A DNA stretch of 49,160 nt. It comes from Clostridium culturomicium (GTDB lineage: Bacteria > Bacillota > Clostridia > Clostridiales > Clostridiaceae). The stretch lies in assembly GCF_000821305.1 (NCBI RefSeq), contig NZ_CCXK01000016.1:1872-51031 (forward strand), in the 5' to 3' direction. Below the pieces are notes generated by a model. It made no database searches and was not told where the DNA came from. It saw nothing but the letters and a program-made list of their open reading frames with translations. The position numbers and the translations under genes were made by a program. This document shows positions 8,256 through 17,133 of the stretch, one piece after another (position 1 is the first letter of the stretch; each line of letters opens with the position of its first letter).

Positions 8256-8573
8256 TTACTTTTTAACTATTTTCACTTCGACTGCTGTTATTGGCGTACC
8301 GTCTCCTAATCCAGCATATCCGTCAGGTCCATCTATATAAGTATTGCCGTTTTCAACCCATAGTAGCCATATTCCTCCACACATTACTCTGTAACGTATT
8401 TTGTATCCTAGTTGGTCAAATCTTATTGGAATTTTACCAAATGGTACATTAGGAAGTCCTTCTTCATTATAATTATTGTAAGCAAATTTATAGTTTTGAA
8501 CTTCTGGATAATACCTTACCTTATTTATATGTGATACTCTAAAATGGACCTGACCTTTGCTTGGATATGCCAT
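8256..8573 (-). CDS. Small protein related to clostridial cell-wall hydrolase C-terminal repeats
   Basis: The 105-residue protein has no signal peptide. Its second half, IRYRVMCGGIWLLWVENGNT ... GYAGLGDGTPITAVEVKI, follows the pattern 'vkYRvh..ggWl.WV.....n.GYAG..G..Idaiqiki' found at the C-terminus of clostridial and phage endolysin-type hydrolases and related to ChW repeats. The first half (VHFRVSHINK...) looks like a diverged first repeat. It stands at the end of the decayed tail-gene order, where a phage lysis or wall-binding gene would sit. No catalytic domain is present. The ATG lies about 17 nt from the nearest GAGGA, so the start is not well supported. Confidence 0.5.
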   Translation of the reverse strand: MAYPSKGQVHFRVSHINKVRYYPEVQNYKFAYNNYNEEGLPNVPFGKIPIRFDQLGYKIRYRVMCGGIWLLWVENGNTYIDGPDGYAGLGDGTPITAVEVKIVKK

Positions 8574-8695
8574 AAATAAAGTGCATGGATTCCTCTAATC
8601 TCTAAATCTCTATTTAGTTCTCATTTTCTTTGAATTGTGTACTAAAAATACTGCAGATTCATTTCAAATAATACAATATTTTTGCAATTTAATCT

Positions 8696-9037
8696 CTAAT
8701 TTATTTTAGTAAAATCTAATTCTACTTCTCCATCTGTTATTAATATAATAGTATTCTTGTTTGTTATTGTACCAGCGTTACACTTTCTATTACAGTTTAT
8801 ATTTTTATAAACTATATTAGCATTTTCATCCAATACAATAATTGCTGAATCACTATTTTTATTAGCAAATTTGTATTGCAAATTATATTTACCTTTATAA
8901 TTTTTGTCCAAATTATAAATCCCTTCCTTATAAACTTTATTAATAGGTTCAATAGGAGTATTTGCATATACATTATTTGTAGTAAAAATAATAACAGCTA
9001 TTATTAATGCTGCTATATAGATTGCTTTCTTTCTCAT
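8696..9037 (-). CDS. Secreted small protein of unknown function
   Basis: The product begins MRKKAIYIAALIIAVIIF and has a typical Sec signal peptide with a likely cleavage after VYA (about residue 26). The mature part is about 87 residues, Asn/Lys/Tyr-rich, with two Cys (NCNRKCNAG) that could form a disulfide. The same frame opens 9 nt earlier with GTG, but GAGGTG lies 6 nt before the ATG at 9037 and overlaps the GTG, so ATG is chosen. It follows the phage-tail remnants on the same strand. I do not recognise a family. Confidence 0.65.
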   Translation of the reverse strand: MRKKAIYIAALIIAVIIFTTNNVYANTPIEPINKVYKEGIYNLDKNYKGKYNLQYKFANKNSDSAIIVLDENANIVYKNINCNRKCNAGTITNKNTIILITDGEVELDFTKIN

Positions 9038-9056
9038 GTCTTTCACCTCATAAATA

Positions 9057-9119
9057 TTATTTACTACATTTAATATTTAAATACGGTATTATTAACTTTT
9101 TACAATTTTTATATGTCAT
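9057..9119 (-). pseudogene. Truncated XkdX-like phage tail peptide
   Basis: A 20-codon frame, MTYKNCKKLIIPYLNIKCSK, follows GGAGGAATAACT and directly follows the previous gene's stop. The opening resembles the start of small XkdX-family phage proteins (about 40-50 residues), which sit at exactly this place after tail-fibre genes. The second half does not fit, so it is probably cut short. The family call is tentative. Confidence 0.4.
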
Positions 9120-9121
9120 AG

Positions 9122-9455
9122 TTATTCCTCCTGTAATCCAATCTCTAATCTTATTAATCTAAAATCCATACATAACATTGCCTCTGATTGCTGTAATACT
9201 TCCTCTTTTAATAAATCCATATCTGATGGAGTTTGTGGCTCTATATTAAATTTAGGGATGTACTCCTCAATATAATCAAATAATCTGCTACTTGTTGCTT
9301 CTTTCTTAACTCTAAACTATTTCCCCTCATTAGTTAATTTAAAATAATTTTTGTATTCATCTGTAGAAATTGATATTTCACTAGTAGGTATATCATGTAC
9401 TGCATCTAAATAAGAAACCAAACTCATTACCTATAATCTCTAAATAATATTTCAT
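9122..9455 (-). pseudogene. Frameshifted phage tail protein
   Basis: The start MKYYLEIIGNEFGFLF shifts frame into VSYLDAVHDIPTSEISISTD, passes an in-frame TAG after NEGK, and ends LIRLEIGLQEE. The layout (MKYYLEII.NEVVSYLD.VHEIP) is that of the roughly 100-residue protein that precedes XkdX in clostridial prophages. One frameshift and one stop are visible, so it cannot make a full product. Confidence 0.6.
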
Positions 9456-9537
9456 CCACTCACCCTAAAACCCTATTGCTAAAACTCTTAAATTTAAATC
9501 ATGCTCACGTTCAATTTTAACGTCTAAGAAATATCTT

Positions 9538-9922
9538 TAACTCCATAGATTACGTGGACTAAAATTCTCAACTGGTGTTGTATATGCTTTGTATTGACAT
9601 GAGTTTACTGGTTCTATAATTGGAATTGTCATCATTACTGCCGTAGGAAATTTAATTAGATAACTAACGTAATACTCCCTACCATATATACTGCACTAGG
9701 CGTAAAATAAGCATGTCCTATTTGAATTATCAATCCAGTTTTTGAGTCTTTATACCATTTATTTAATAAATCAGCTGTTGTTAAATTTTTTTAAATATCT
9801 GCTATTTCAACTTCAGCTATTTTTCCATTAGCCATCATCACTTGTGCTGCTTTCGTTTTAAAATGAATTTCATCAAATCCACTTCCATTATCAACTTGAT
9901 ATATAGCATTTTTCACTGCCAT
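9538..9922 (-). pseudogene. Broken phage tail-fibre protein
   Basis: It starts well (AAAGGAGATGAGGAA site; MAVKNAIYQVDNGSGFDEIH, a common clostridial tail-fibre opening), hits TAA after about 43 codons, and continues in frame as KNLTTADLLNKWYKDSKTGL. It then shifts to a C-terminal piece, FPTAVMMTIPIIEPVNSCQY, of the kind ending phage tail fibres. Most of the central fibre is deleted. Confidence 0.65.
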
Positions 9923-9941
9923 TTCCTCATCTCCTTTATGG

Positions 9942-10150
9942 TTAAATTAATTTTATCCAAACATCCCCTTGCTTTGAGTCAATTGGTTGAGTAGCACTTA
10001 CTGTTTGCTTTAATGCATTTTGAGTAAATCCTGAATCATTTGTAAGCTAGCTCAATTTCGTTGAAATGTTTTCTTTTAAAGCTACATCTTTGTTATAATA
10101 TTCTTCCTCTATATCTACACTAGTTGGAACTATATCTATTAAAATATTTA
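9942..10150 (-). pseudogene. C-terminal fragment of a phage tail/baseplate protein
   Basis: The open frame without a start reads NILIDIVPTSVDIEEEYYNK, has a TAG after ENISTKLS, and ends SATQPIDSKQGDVWIKLI. The closing 'GDVW.KLI' is typical of phage tail-fibre or baseplate ends. It directly abuts the previous remnant; the genes normally between (tape measure, distal tail, baseplate) are missing, marking a large deletion junction near 10150. Confidence 0.5.
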
Positions 10151-10491
10151 TTACTTTTTACGTCCTTGCGCTTTATTAGGTGAATACTTATTAAGCATTT
10201 TCTCTATTTCACCATTAGAACTATTCACCTGTGTCATAAGTTCTTCAAAAGCTTTTAAGCAAGTCATTAAATTAACCTTGTCTCCAAAAATTTTCTTATC
10301 TGTGCCTTCACCAATAAGTCATTAAAAATTTTAAATATAGTATTACACTGTAGCATAATACTTTCAACTATTGTTAAACCTTTTACTCTTTCGCCCATAT
10401 CATCAACACCTTTAAGTGCTGGCTGATACTTTTCAGCTACCTTAAGGTCAAGTATATCTAAGCTTTCTAATTCCACTCCATTAATTTTCAT
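10151..10491 (-). pseudogene. Phage tail-assembly-chaperone-like gene (DUF6673 type) with one-base deletion
   Basis: MKINGVELESLDILDLKVAE matches the start of clostridial phage proteins of the DUF6673 type, which lie after the major tail protein and before the tape measure. After IFKIFNDL the frame is lost. One more T restores GEGTDKKIFGDKVNLMTCLK ... MLNKYSPNKAQGRKK, ending at TAA 10151. One deleted base thus explains the break. The chaperone role is a family-position inference. Confidence 0.65.
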
Positions 10492-10514
10492 CCTTCATTC
10501 CTTCATTCCTTCTT

Positions 10515-11082
10515 TTATGCTTTAGAAGTTACTGTAGCAATTCCAACCTTTTTTGCTTTATTGCTAGCATATATTTCAACTATTAAAATCTTGTTTCCAG
10601 TAGTTACAATTATTTCAGCTACTTCATCCCACACTGTATACCACTGTTACAAAGCTCGTTTAATACTGGCAAACTCAAACTAGCTGCAGTTTTATATTTA
10701 TAGCTATTACCGCCAGTTAGTGTTGATGTAACTGTTAATTTAGTTTTATCTCCAGTAGTTGAGCTGGCACTAGAAACAGCATTTAAAGTCCCTAGTGCCT
10801 CATTAAAACCCAGTGTGAAAGTTCTTGTTGTAGTATTAAATGTTCCTACAACTAAATCCCCTATCCCTAATAAGTTACCAGTAGCAGCCATTTCTCCATC
10901 GTTGTTATCAAAACTCACACCCTCTACAGCTACTCTGAATTTTCTAGCCTTAAAGGTATTATCTGCACTTACCGGGAGTCCACCTGTTCCTAAAACCATA
11001 TCAAATGCAATATCCTGAATCTTACGTTCCGGGAATAGCGATTCTCCATATTATTCTCGTAACTTGTCTTTTTAAAATACAT
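10515..11082 (-). pseudogene. Phage structural (tail-tube-like) gene with two frameshifts
   Basis: It begins MYFKKTSYENNMENRYS after GAGGAAA, shifts frame to ERKIQDIAFDMVLGTGGLPV ... and keeps about 140 residues. It shifts again near ELC to QWYTVWDEVAEIIVTTGNK ... VTSKA, ending at TAA 10515. The middle is Thr/Ser/Gly-rich and beta-like (TFNTTTRTFTLGFNEALG), as in tail-tube or decoration proteins. The position before the tail-chaperone-like gene supports a major tail protein. I do not recognise the exact family. Confidence 0.55.
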
Positions 11083-11094
11083 AAACTTTCCTCT

Positions 11095-11185
11095 TTATTT
11101 ATCTGTCCAAGGGGCACTTGGAGCAGACTTTATATTATTAAACCTCATATGGGCCTTAAGACACAACATTGTTCTTGATTAATGT
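11095..11185 (-). pseudogene. 3' fragment of a phage gene
   Basis: An open frame ending at TAA 11095-11097 reads LKAHMRFNNIKSAPSAPWTD and then K. It stops 13 nt before the next gene, as expected for an upstream phage gene whose body is lost. Only about 28 codons remain. Confidence 0.4.
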
Positions 11186-11251
11186 ATTTATACCCCTTTT
11201 ACACTTTAAGTCTACAAGACGTTAGTTTAATGTCATTTCGGACAATATAAA

Positions 11252-11276
11252 AAGAGCCTTATTAAATAAGACTCTT
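11252..11276 (-). terminator. Terminator of the cotJ operon
   Basis: On the minus strand AAGAG-CTTAT pairs with ATAAG-CTCTT around a short loop, followed by TTTTTATA. It lies 10 nt after the cotJC stop. Confidence 0.8.
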
Positions 11277-11285
11277 CTTTCTTTT

Positions 11286-11849
11286 TTAGCTTAATATACA
11301 ATTTTCCTGAACATCCATTAACGCTTCTCCAAACCTTTGATAATGAACAACTTCTCTTTGTCTCAAGAATCGTAAAATTTCTTTTATATCTTGATCATCT
11401 GTAAGATTTATTAACCATTCATACGTTGCTCTAGCCTTTTGCTCAGCTGCCATATCTTCATGCAAATCGGCTATTACATCTCCTTTAGCTTGAATATACG
11501 TTGCTGTCCAAGGATTTCCTTGAGCATCAGCATAATATAAAGCTTTACCATGGTCTGTATAATGAGCAGCAAGGTCAGATTTTTTCAAATCATCAACTGA
11601 TGCATTCTCCATTAATTGATATATCATTGTAGCAATCATTTCTACATGTGCCATTTCCTCTGTCCCAATATCAGTTAACAGTGCTTTTGACTTATTTGTA
11701 GGCATTGTATACCTTTGATTTAAATATCTAAGTGCTGCACTTAATTCACCATCTGGTCCACCATATTGAGATATTAAATATTTTGCCATTCTTAAATCAT
11801 TACACTTTAAATTTATAGGATATTCAAGAGTTTTTACATAATACCACAT
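11286..11849 (-). CDS. cotJC: Spore coat protein CotJC, manganese-catalase family
   Basis: The 187-residue protein is a ferritin-like four-helix protein of the Mn-catalase family. Visible metal-ligand signatures are GPDGELSAALRYLNQR, TEEMAHVEMIATMIYQL (ExxH), AEQKARATYEWL and REVVHYQRFGEAL. CotJC is an inner spore-coat component with manganese catalase character and is conserved in Bacillus and Clostridium. It is the last gene of cotJA-cotJB-cotJC and starts 12 nt after cotJB. Expression is expected in the mother cell (sigma-E/K). Confidence 0.95.
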   Translation of the reverse strand: MWYYVKTLEYPINLKCNDLRMAKYLISQYGGPDGELSAALRYLNQRYTMPTNKSKALLTDIGTEEMAHVEMIATMIYQLMENASVDDLKKSDLAAHYTDHGKALYYADAQGNPWTATYIQAKGDVIADLHEDMAAEQKARATYEWLINLTDDQDIKEILRFLRQREVVHYQRFGEALMDVQENCILS

Positions 11850-11861
11850 AACTAAACCTCC

Positions 11862-12113
11862 CTAACATCTAATTTCCCATGGCCATGGTTGGTTAACCCA
11901 TTTGTTTGGATTCTCAATATAAGCAGATCCAAAGTTCCTTATAGGTCCATATTGGTATTCATATTCAGCAACTAACTTATCAAGTTTTCTAGAAATCTCT
12001 TTATAATCTTCAGTTGCTTCTCTGTTATTAGGAAAATTATCAAGATAAAGATTTAGTTCCACAGCGTAAAATTGTACTTCTTGTATACATTTTAATAACT
12101 CGAACGAATTCAT
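11862..12113 (-). CDS. cotJB: Spore coat protein CotJB
   Basis: The 83-residue protein matches CotJB in length and sequence: LLKCIQEVQFYAVELNLYLD, NREA, YEYQYGPIRNFGS and the C-terminal NPNKWVNQPWPWE. CotJB is a small coat protein of unknown activity, made together with CotJA and CotJC. TGAGGT precedes the ATG. It begins 15 nt after the cotJA stop. Confidence 0.95.
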   Translation of the reverse strand: MNSFELLKCIQEVQFYAVELNLYLDNFPNNREATEDYKEISRKLDKLVAEYEYQYGPIRNFGSAYIENPNKWVNQPWPWEIRC

Positions 12114-12128
12114 AATATTACCTCACTT

Positions 12129-12282
12129 TTAATTGTTTTTATACGGTCTATACAAATCTCTAAAGATTGTTCCTTTATAAAAACCTTCACATATAGAATA
12201 TAAACTTTTATATCTTTGAGGTATTATATATGCTCGTGCGTATTCTAATTTTATATTACTATTATAATAAGATATAACGCAT
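12129..12282 (-). pseudogene. cotJA: cotJA with an apparent one-base frameshift near its start
   Basis: Directly upstream of cotJB a frame ends at TAA 12129-12131 and reads KLEYARAYIIPQRYKSLYSI, then GFYKGTIFRDLYRPYKNN. That is CotJA ('LARAYVP.Q.Y...f.p.eaL.KGT.FpeLy.PY'). The only ATG with a good site (AAAGGGGGG, ATG 12282) is in another frame and meets TAA after six codons. Removing one base in the first six codons would join ATG CGT TAT to the CotJA frame. Either the gene is truly frameshifted or one base is a sequencing error. The product would be about 50 residues, shorter than usual because the Pro-rich N-terminus is missing. Confidence 0.6.
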
Positions 12283-12769
12283 CCCCCCTTTAGCAAATAT
12301 ACTATATATTATGTTAAATTCCCCCAAATTGTTACATAACCTTATTTTTCATGTATATTATTATAAATTCATCCCTATAATTTTTCTGTAAACTCACCTA
12401 TAGTAACTGGCATCTCACCAAATATGTTATCACTTGAATTGAATATTTGATTAATTGAATATCACGGAACTTACAAAACCAGAGAATATATCGAAGAATA
12501 TAAATCTCGTAGATTGGTTTATGACAAAGTTATTTTCCAAAATAATATAATAAAAGCTTTATTAAAATGGATATGTTTTGTTCATGAATTAGAACAAGAA
12601 TTAAATGTAACAGAACTTTTTAAGAGGCTATATAATATTATAAGAGTAACTATTGGGTTTATTATGTTTGAAATAAACATTTGCTTGGGAGCCATTACAT
12701 ATTGTTGAAATGAATTAACTCATATTTAAAAGTAATTTAAATATACTAAAAACTAAATAAAGATGTGAT
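12283..12769. other. Region upstream of cotJ with an unassigned plus-strand frame
   Basis: The cotJ promoter must lie here. AACATAATATATA at about 12302-12314 on the minus strand resembles a sporulation -10 element (CATAnnnTA), but the -35 is weak. On the plus strand 12452-12708 is open (IEYHGTYKTREYIEEYKSRR ... ICLGAITYC) without a ribosome-binding site at any start. It may be remnant coding DNA of the decayed element; I do not recognise it. Confidence 0.35.
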
Positions 12770-13390
12770 TAAATGCAATGTGGAACAAGAAAATGTGGCT
12801 CAACATGAATCTATTACTTTAATTTAGGAATAATTGAAAGAAAACGGAGGTTTTAAAATTAAAAAAGATTCTTAGGAATCATTGCGTATCTCCATAACTG
12901 AATATGCAAACTATTGGAGTGTTATTGATGAAAGTAATATATATAGCTGATTATCTTGATTATTGGTATAAAGAGTATATGATCATAAATTGTGAATAAA
13001 AAAACTCAAGAATATTATAATAAGATAATAAAAAATCATATTAAACCATCATTGGGCTTTTACATACTTAAATCCCTTACACCTTTAATTTTACAAGAAT
13101 TTCTTAATAAAAACATATAAGTGGATTATCTAAATCTAGCATAATCAATTTTTACCGTGTACTCTTTGGTGCCCTTAAATTAGCCGTATAAACTTATCAA
13201 AAAAATCCTATACAATATGTAAAACTTTCTAAATTAGATGCATGTAATATTACTGTCGATAATGATGATTTAAAAATAATATCCATAAGTGATTTTAATA
13301 AAATTAAAAAGGTATATTGGAACTTTGTACTTCTAAAACCAAGATCCAAATAGAACAATTTTTATTGGAGATTACTTAGTTAACATAAAA
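12770..13390 (+). pseudogene. Decayed tyrosine integrase (AP2-like plus SAM-like N-terminal half)
   Basis: Across several frames the plus strand gives consecutive pieces of a phage or ICE tyrosine recombinase N-terminus. In order: a zinc/AP2-like arm-binding start (NVEQENVAQHES..KENGGFKIKK), ITEYANYWSVIDESNIYS, then TQEYYNKIIKNHIKPSLGFY, ILKSLTPLILQEFLNKN, FYRVLFGALKLAV and QKNPIQYVKLSKLDACNIT. This order matches the SAM-like core-binding domain. The catalytic half (R-H-R-Y) is missing. Many stops and frameshifts make it clearly dead. It marks one end of the former prophage. Confidence 0.7.
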
Positions 13391-13456
13391 AAACATAATT
13401 GCTGCAAAAAGAAAATAATACTATTAACATTTTATAAAATATCTCACCCAAAATAA

Positions 13457-13488
13457 TTTGCCACCAACTTAAAATATATGGTGGCAAA
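13457..13488 (-). terminator. Terminator of rlmD
   Basis: TTTGCCACC (13457-13465) and GGTGGCAAA (13480-13488) form a perfect 9-bp stem. On the minus strand it is followed by TTATTTT. It lies about 40 nt after the rlmD stop. Confidence 0.65.
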
Positions 13489-13526
13489 TCACATTTTTAA
13501 ATCATATCAAAGCATCTCAAACACTG

Positions 13527-14882
13527 CTATTTCTTAATTAATTTAACGACCGTTTCAACGTGCGGTGTATTCGGGAACATATCCATTATCTTCATTTGCT
13601 TCACTTCATATCCTGCTGCAACAAGTACTTCTAAGTCTGTTACTAGTGTTTTAGGGTTACATGATACGTAAATTATTTCTGGTGCTCCGAATTTTATAAC
13701 GTAGTCTAGAGCCACTGGGTGTACCCCTGGTCTTGGTGGATCTAGGATTATTATGTCTGGTTTAACTTTTACGTTTTTGATGGTCACTGCTACATCTCCT
13801 GCGATGAATTCACAGTTATTTAAACCATTTAGCTTTGCATTTTCTTTTGCTGCTTCAACAGCTTCTTCAATTAGCTCTATTCCTACAACTTTTTTAGCTT
13901 TTGGTGCAACGATTTGTCCTATAGTTCCTGTTCCACAGTATAGGTCAAATACAGTTTTGTTTTCAGATTCTCCGATGAAGTCTCTTACTATTGAGTAAAG
14001 GCTTTCCGCACCTTTTGTATTAGTTTGAAAAAATGCAAATGGATTAATTTTAAAGTTTAATCCCAAAAGTTTCTCTGTGATGTATTCTCTTCCATATAAT
14101 ACTTCTACTCTGTCAGCTTGAACCACGTCAGAGAAAGAGTCGTTTATTGTGTTGATGATTCCTGTTACTTCTCCTTGAAGATCTAGTGCTAGGATTGCTT
14201 CCTTGAAGGCTGTAAAGTCATAGTCAATCTGACTTGTGGTAACTATGTTAACAAGAATTTCTCCTGTGTTTATTGCTTTTCTAACTACTAGGTTTCTTAG
14301 GAAGCCTTCCCTTTTCATTATTTTGTAGTAAGGAAGCTCCACAGCTCTAAAGTGCTCTAATGTAGCTTTTATTATTGCTCTAAAGTCTCCGTCAACGATT
14401 TGGCAACAATCTACAGTTACAATAGAAAAGCTTTTGTTTTTAGCGTGCATTCCAAGTTCTAAGTCTCCACCCTTTGTGAAGTCTCCAAAGGTGAATTCCA
14501 TTTTGTTTCTGTATTCAGAATGCACTGGGCTGCTTTCTATTCCTAAGTATTCGAAGCCTTCTATATTTTTGTCTTCAAATAATTTTTTAACCTGCTCTTC
14601 TTTAAACTTAAGCTGTGTGTCCATTGATAAGTTTCCGTGGCTACAGCCTCCACAAACTCCAAATAGTTCACAGGCAGGATCTATTTTATAATCTACATCT
14701 TCAAGAACTTCTAAAAGTTTAGCTTCTATTCCATTAGAGTTTTTCTTTGTAACTCTTGCTCTAACCTTTTGTCCTGGAATTGCTCCTTTTATTCCAACTC
14801 TTTCTCCCTCATAAATTGCGATACCTTTACCTGGGAATTCTGTAGTTTCTATAGTAAATTCATACTCTTTTCTTTTTCTCAT
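13527..14882 (-). CDS. rlmD: 23S rRNA (uracil-C5)-methyltransferase, RlmD/RlmCD type
   Basis: Domain order is typical of the RumA/TrmA family. An N-terminal TRAM domain (about 1-60) is followed by an iron-sulfur cysteine set, CELFGVCGGC (C71, C77, C80) with a later Cys in VTVDCCQIV. The SAM-binding fold comes next, with DLYCGTGTIGQ, then ILDPPRPGVHP and the catalytic-cysteine motif YVSCNPKTL. The enzyme methylates C5 of a 23S uridine (U1939 in E. coli; the Bacillus homologue also does U747) using S-adenosylmethionine. The 451-residue length is normal. It is a monocistronic unit ended by the 13457 hairpin. Which uridine it modifies cannot be told. Confidence 0.92.
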   Translation of the reverse strand: MRKRKEYEFTIETTEFPGKGIAIYEGERVGIKGAIPGQKVRARVTKKNSNGIEAKLLEVLEDVDYKIDPACELFGVCGGCSHGNLSMDTQLKFKEEQVKKLFEDKNIEGFEYLGIESSPVHSEYRNKMEFTFGDFTKGGDLELGMHAKNKSFSIVTVDCCQIVDGDFRAIIKATLEHFRAVELPYYKIMKREGFLRNLVVRKAINTGEILVNIVTTSQIDYDFTAFKEAILALDLQGEVTGIINTINDSFSDVVQADRVEVLYGREYITEKLLGLNFKINPFAFFQTNTKGAESLYSIVRDFIGESENKTVFDLYCGTGTIGQIVAPKAKKVVGIELIEEAVEAAKENAKLNGLNNCEFIAGDVAVTIKNVKVKPDIIILDPPRPGVHPVALDYVIKFGAPEIIYVSCNPKTLVTDLEVLVAAGYEVKQMKIMDMFPNTPHVETVVKLIKK

Positions 14883-15147
14883 GGTTTAGCTCCTTCTTAT
14901 TTGTTTAATTATATTATCTTACTGAAATATAAAAAGAATTCCCTAGGAATTCTATCCATAATTTTTCGTCCTTCATTTTTCAATTTTCATTCTAAATTAT
15001 TATATACTATACTGAATTGTTGTACAACCTTCAGTAAATTAACGCTCTTCACTTTTTATTACCATTGAATATAACATGCTATCTTTTGCAATACTAATAG
15101 ATACATGGAATTATTTATTATCAATAAAGGGAAGGTATGTGTGAATT

Positions 15148-17034
15148 ATGAAAAAAATTGGGAAAATGGGTAATACCCTTTTATTCATAGGCTCTGCCCT
15201 ATTCGTTATACTATTTCAAATTGTTTTTGGAACGCAGAATGGTCTCATTGGTGTTTCCATCATCATGGCATCCTTAACGATGCTTCGAAGAGATTTAACC
15301 GTTAATCCTGTGAAAAACACCTTGAAACTTGTTTTCCTTAATGTGGTTATCGGTGTGGCTAGTATCTTAGCTCTTGAATATTTTTGGCTTGCAGTTATTT
15401 TCAGCTTTTTAATTTTCTTTTTCCTTGGATACTATATGCTTTACAGACTTTCATCCCCTTTATATATTCCCTTTGCATTAGAATATCTATATCTTTTTCT
15501 AACACCAATTCCTAATAGAATGATTCCTCTAAGAATTACTTCTTTAGCCCTTGGCGGAATTGTTATTATGATTGTTAATTATATTTATTACGGCAAAGGT
15601 AATGTTAAGGATGAAGATAAGCTTATCATTGGTATCTGTAACACTTTAATTAATAAGTGCAAATTAATTATCGCCGGAGAAAGTCCTGCAAAGCTTGATA
15701 CTATCTTAGAAAAATCCTTATCAAATATTAGAAAAGTAATTTTTGATAAAAAAGAAGAACGTTTTTCCTTAACTGACGAAGCTGCTGTAAGGCTTGCTGT
15801 CGTAAATGGTCTTGAGAAGTTAAATAATATCATTCCAAAACTTCATAATGATAAAGATGAACGATATATTTTAAAAGAGATTTCTGTTTTTCTTTCCACC
15901 ATAGAAAGTGGACTTAAAACTAAAAAGCTCTTTGAACTTGAAGATGCTTTACACAAAATTAAGTTAAGAGAAGATGAAAAAACGAATTACTCTGATGCGG
16001 GTTTAAGTGTAATAAATCTTTTAGGCTTTATATATGAAGGTGTTGGTGAAGTCATAAACCTCAGTAGTGACTCGAAAAAAGTCAGTAATACCCTTAGTGA
16101 TAACAATATAAAACTAACTTTAGAAGGGAAAAAGCTGCCTATTTTATCCTTTAAATTTTATTTTGCCTTACGTATTGCTTTAGGTATGACAATTGCAACT
16201 CTTTTAAGTGGTTTTTTCATCTTTAGTGAAGGAATCTGGGTCATTGTTACCACCTTTGCAATTATGCTTCCACTTTACGGCACAAGTCAAAAGGGCATCC
16301 GATATGAGGTCATAGGAACCCTTTTGGGCGGCTTAATTTCATTCATTCTATTTGCCATCTTCAAGGGCTTCGGTGCAGGCGGCTTAGTTATTTTCACTGC
16401 TAGTTATTTTTACGCAATCTATAAGAAAGAATACCAGTACAGCGGTATTTTAATTTCTATTTGTGCCTTTGGCATTGGTTTTATAGTATATGACTCATTA
16501 AACATTTTCTCTGCTAGCATTCTCTTTTTAATTGTTACTGGAACAGTCATTGCCATGATATTTGAAAGTCTTTTATTACCTTATGACTTCAATAAGGCAA
16601 ATAAAGATTTAAAGAAAATTTATCAAAATACCTTAACTGAGTTTCTACAAGAAATTCACAATCTAGCAATAGGTGAAAAACACACTACAATCATGAACAG
16701 CCTTTTGATGTTTTCAGGCCTTTTAGAAGAAAGAGTTATGTTTAACAATGAAAATCTTCATGATGATAAAGACATCAAATTTGTTAAAGACCAGCGAAAT
16801 CTTTTCTTCACAATTTATGAGTTGTACCTATGGATGGATAACCATGATTTAAGCATAAAGGTCAAGTCAACAATTAATAAATTTGTTAATATGCTTATTA
16901 ACGAAGAAGAGATTCCTACTGATGAAATAAAAACTGTATTAGAAAATACAGACTTTGCAAAATCTCTTGAAGATAAGGTTGCTTTAAATACTCTTAATGA
17001 AATTTCTAATTTGATTTCTAATTTCCAACCTTAG
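15148..17034 (+). CDS. FUSC-family membrane protein (fusaric-acid-resistance/aromatic-acid-exporter type)
   Basis: The 628-residue product has an N-terminal block of transmembrane helices (about 12-150), a cytosolic helical region (about 155-335), a second membrane block (about 338-475) and a cytosolic helical tail. The second block carries the family motif (ALRIALGMTIATLLSGFF, EGIWVIVTTFAIMLPLYGTS, IRYEVIGTLLGGLISFILF). This is the layout of FUSC/YccS/AaeB-type proteins, thought to export small aromatic acids or similar compounds. The substrate is unknown. GGGAAGG precedes the ATG. It converges with the DUF4349 gene and shares a bidirectional terminator. Confidence 0.82.
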   Translation: MKKIGKMGNTLLFIGSALFVILFQIVFGTQNGLIGVSIIMASLTMLRRDLTVNPVKNTLKLVFLNVVIGVASILALEYFWLAVIFSFLIFFFLGYYMLYRLSSPLYIPFALEYLYLFLTPIPNRMIPLRITSLALGGIVIMIVNYIYYGKGNVKDEDKLIIGICNTLINKCKLIIAGESPAKLDTILEKSLSNIRKVIFDKKEERFSLTDEAAVRLAVVNGLEKLNNIIPKLHNDKDERYILKEISVFLSTIESGLKTKKLFELEDALHKIKLREDEKTNYSDAGLSVINLLGFIYEGVGEVINLSSDSKKVSNTLSDNNIKLTLEGKKLPILSFKFYFALRIALGMTIATLLSGFFIFSEGIWVIVTTFAIMLPLYGTSQKGIRYEVIGTLLGGLISFILFAIFKGFGAGGLVIFTASYFYAIYKKEYQYSGILISICAFGIGFIVYDSLNIFSASILFLIVTGTVIAMIFESLLLPYDFNKANKDLKKIYQNTLTEFLQEIHNLAIGEKHTTIMNSLLMFSGLLEERVMFNNENLHDDKDIKFVKDQRNLFFTIYELYLWMDNHDLSIKVKSTINKFVNMLINEEEIPTDEIKTVLENTDFAKSLEDKVALNTLNEISNLISNFQP

Positions 17035-17079
17035 TCTTAATTGAAATATCTCTCTAAAAATTATAATAGCTTATACCTT

Positions 17080-17121
17080 AAAAGACCTTCACAAATAGTT
17101 TTCTATTTATGAAGGTCTTTT
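17080..17121. terminator. Bidirectional terminator between convergent genes
   Basis: AAAAGACCTTCA and TGAAGGTCTTTT form a 12-bp stem with A and T tracts on the two sides, so it can stop transcription from either direction. Confidence 0.85.
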
Positions 17122-17133
17122 AATTTTCATATC

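Noticed and set aside
12514..12708. Plus-strand 64-codon frame as a real gene
   Set aside because: The open frame extends upstream of the ATG without a start, there is no ribosome-binding site, and it is surrounded by decayed DNA; treated as remnant sequence only.
7438..13488. Shared 10-mer GGTGGCAAAT at about 7439 and 13480 as possible prophage attachment sites
   Set aside because: The right copy is part of the rlmD terminator stem and the match is too short to support att sites, although the interval does enclose phage debris.
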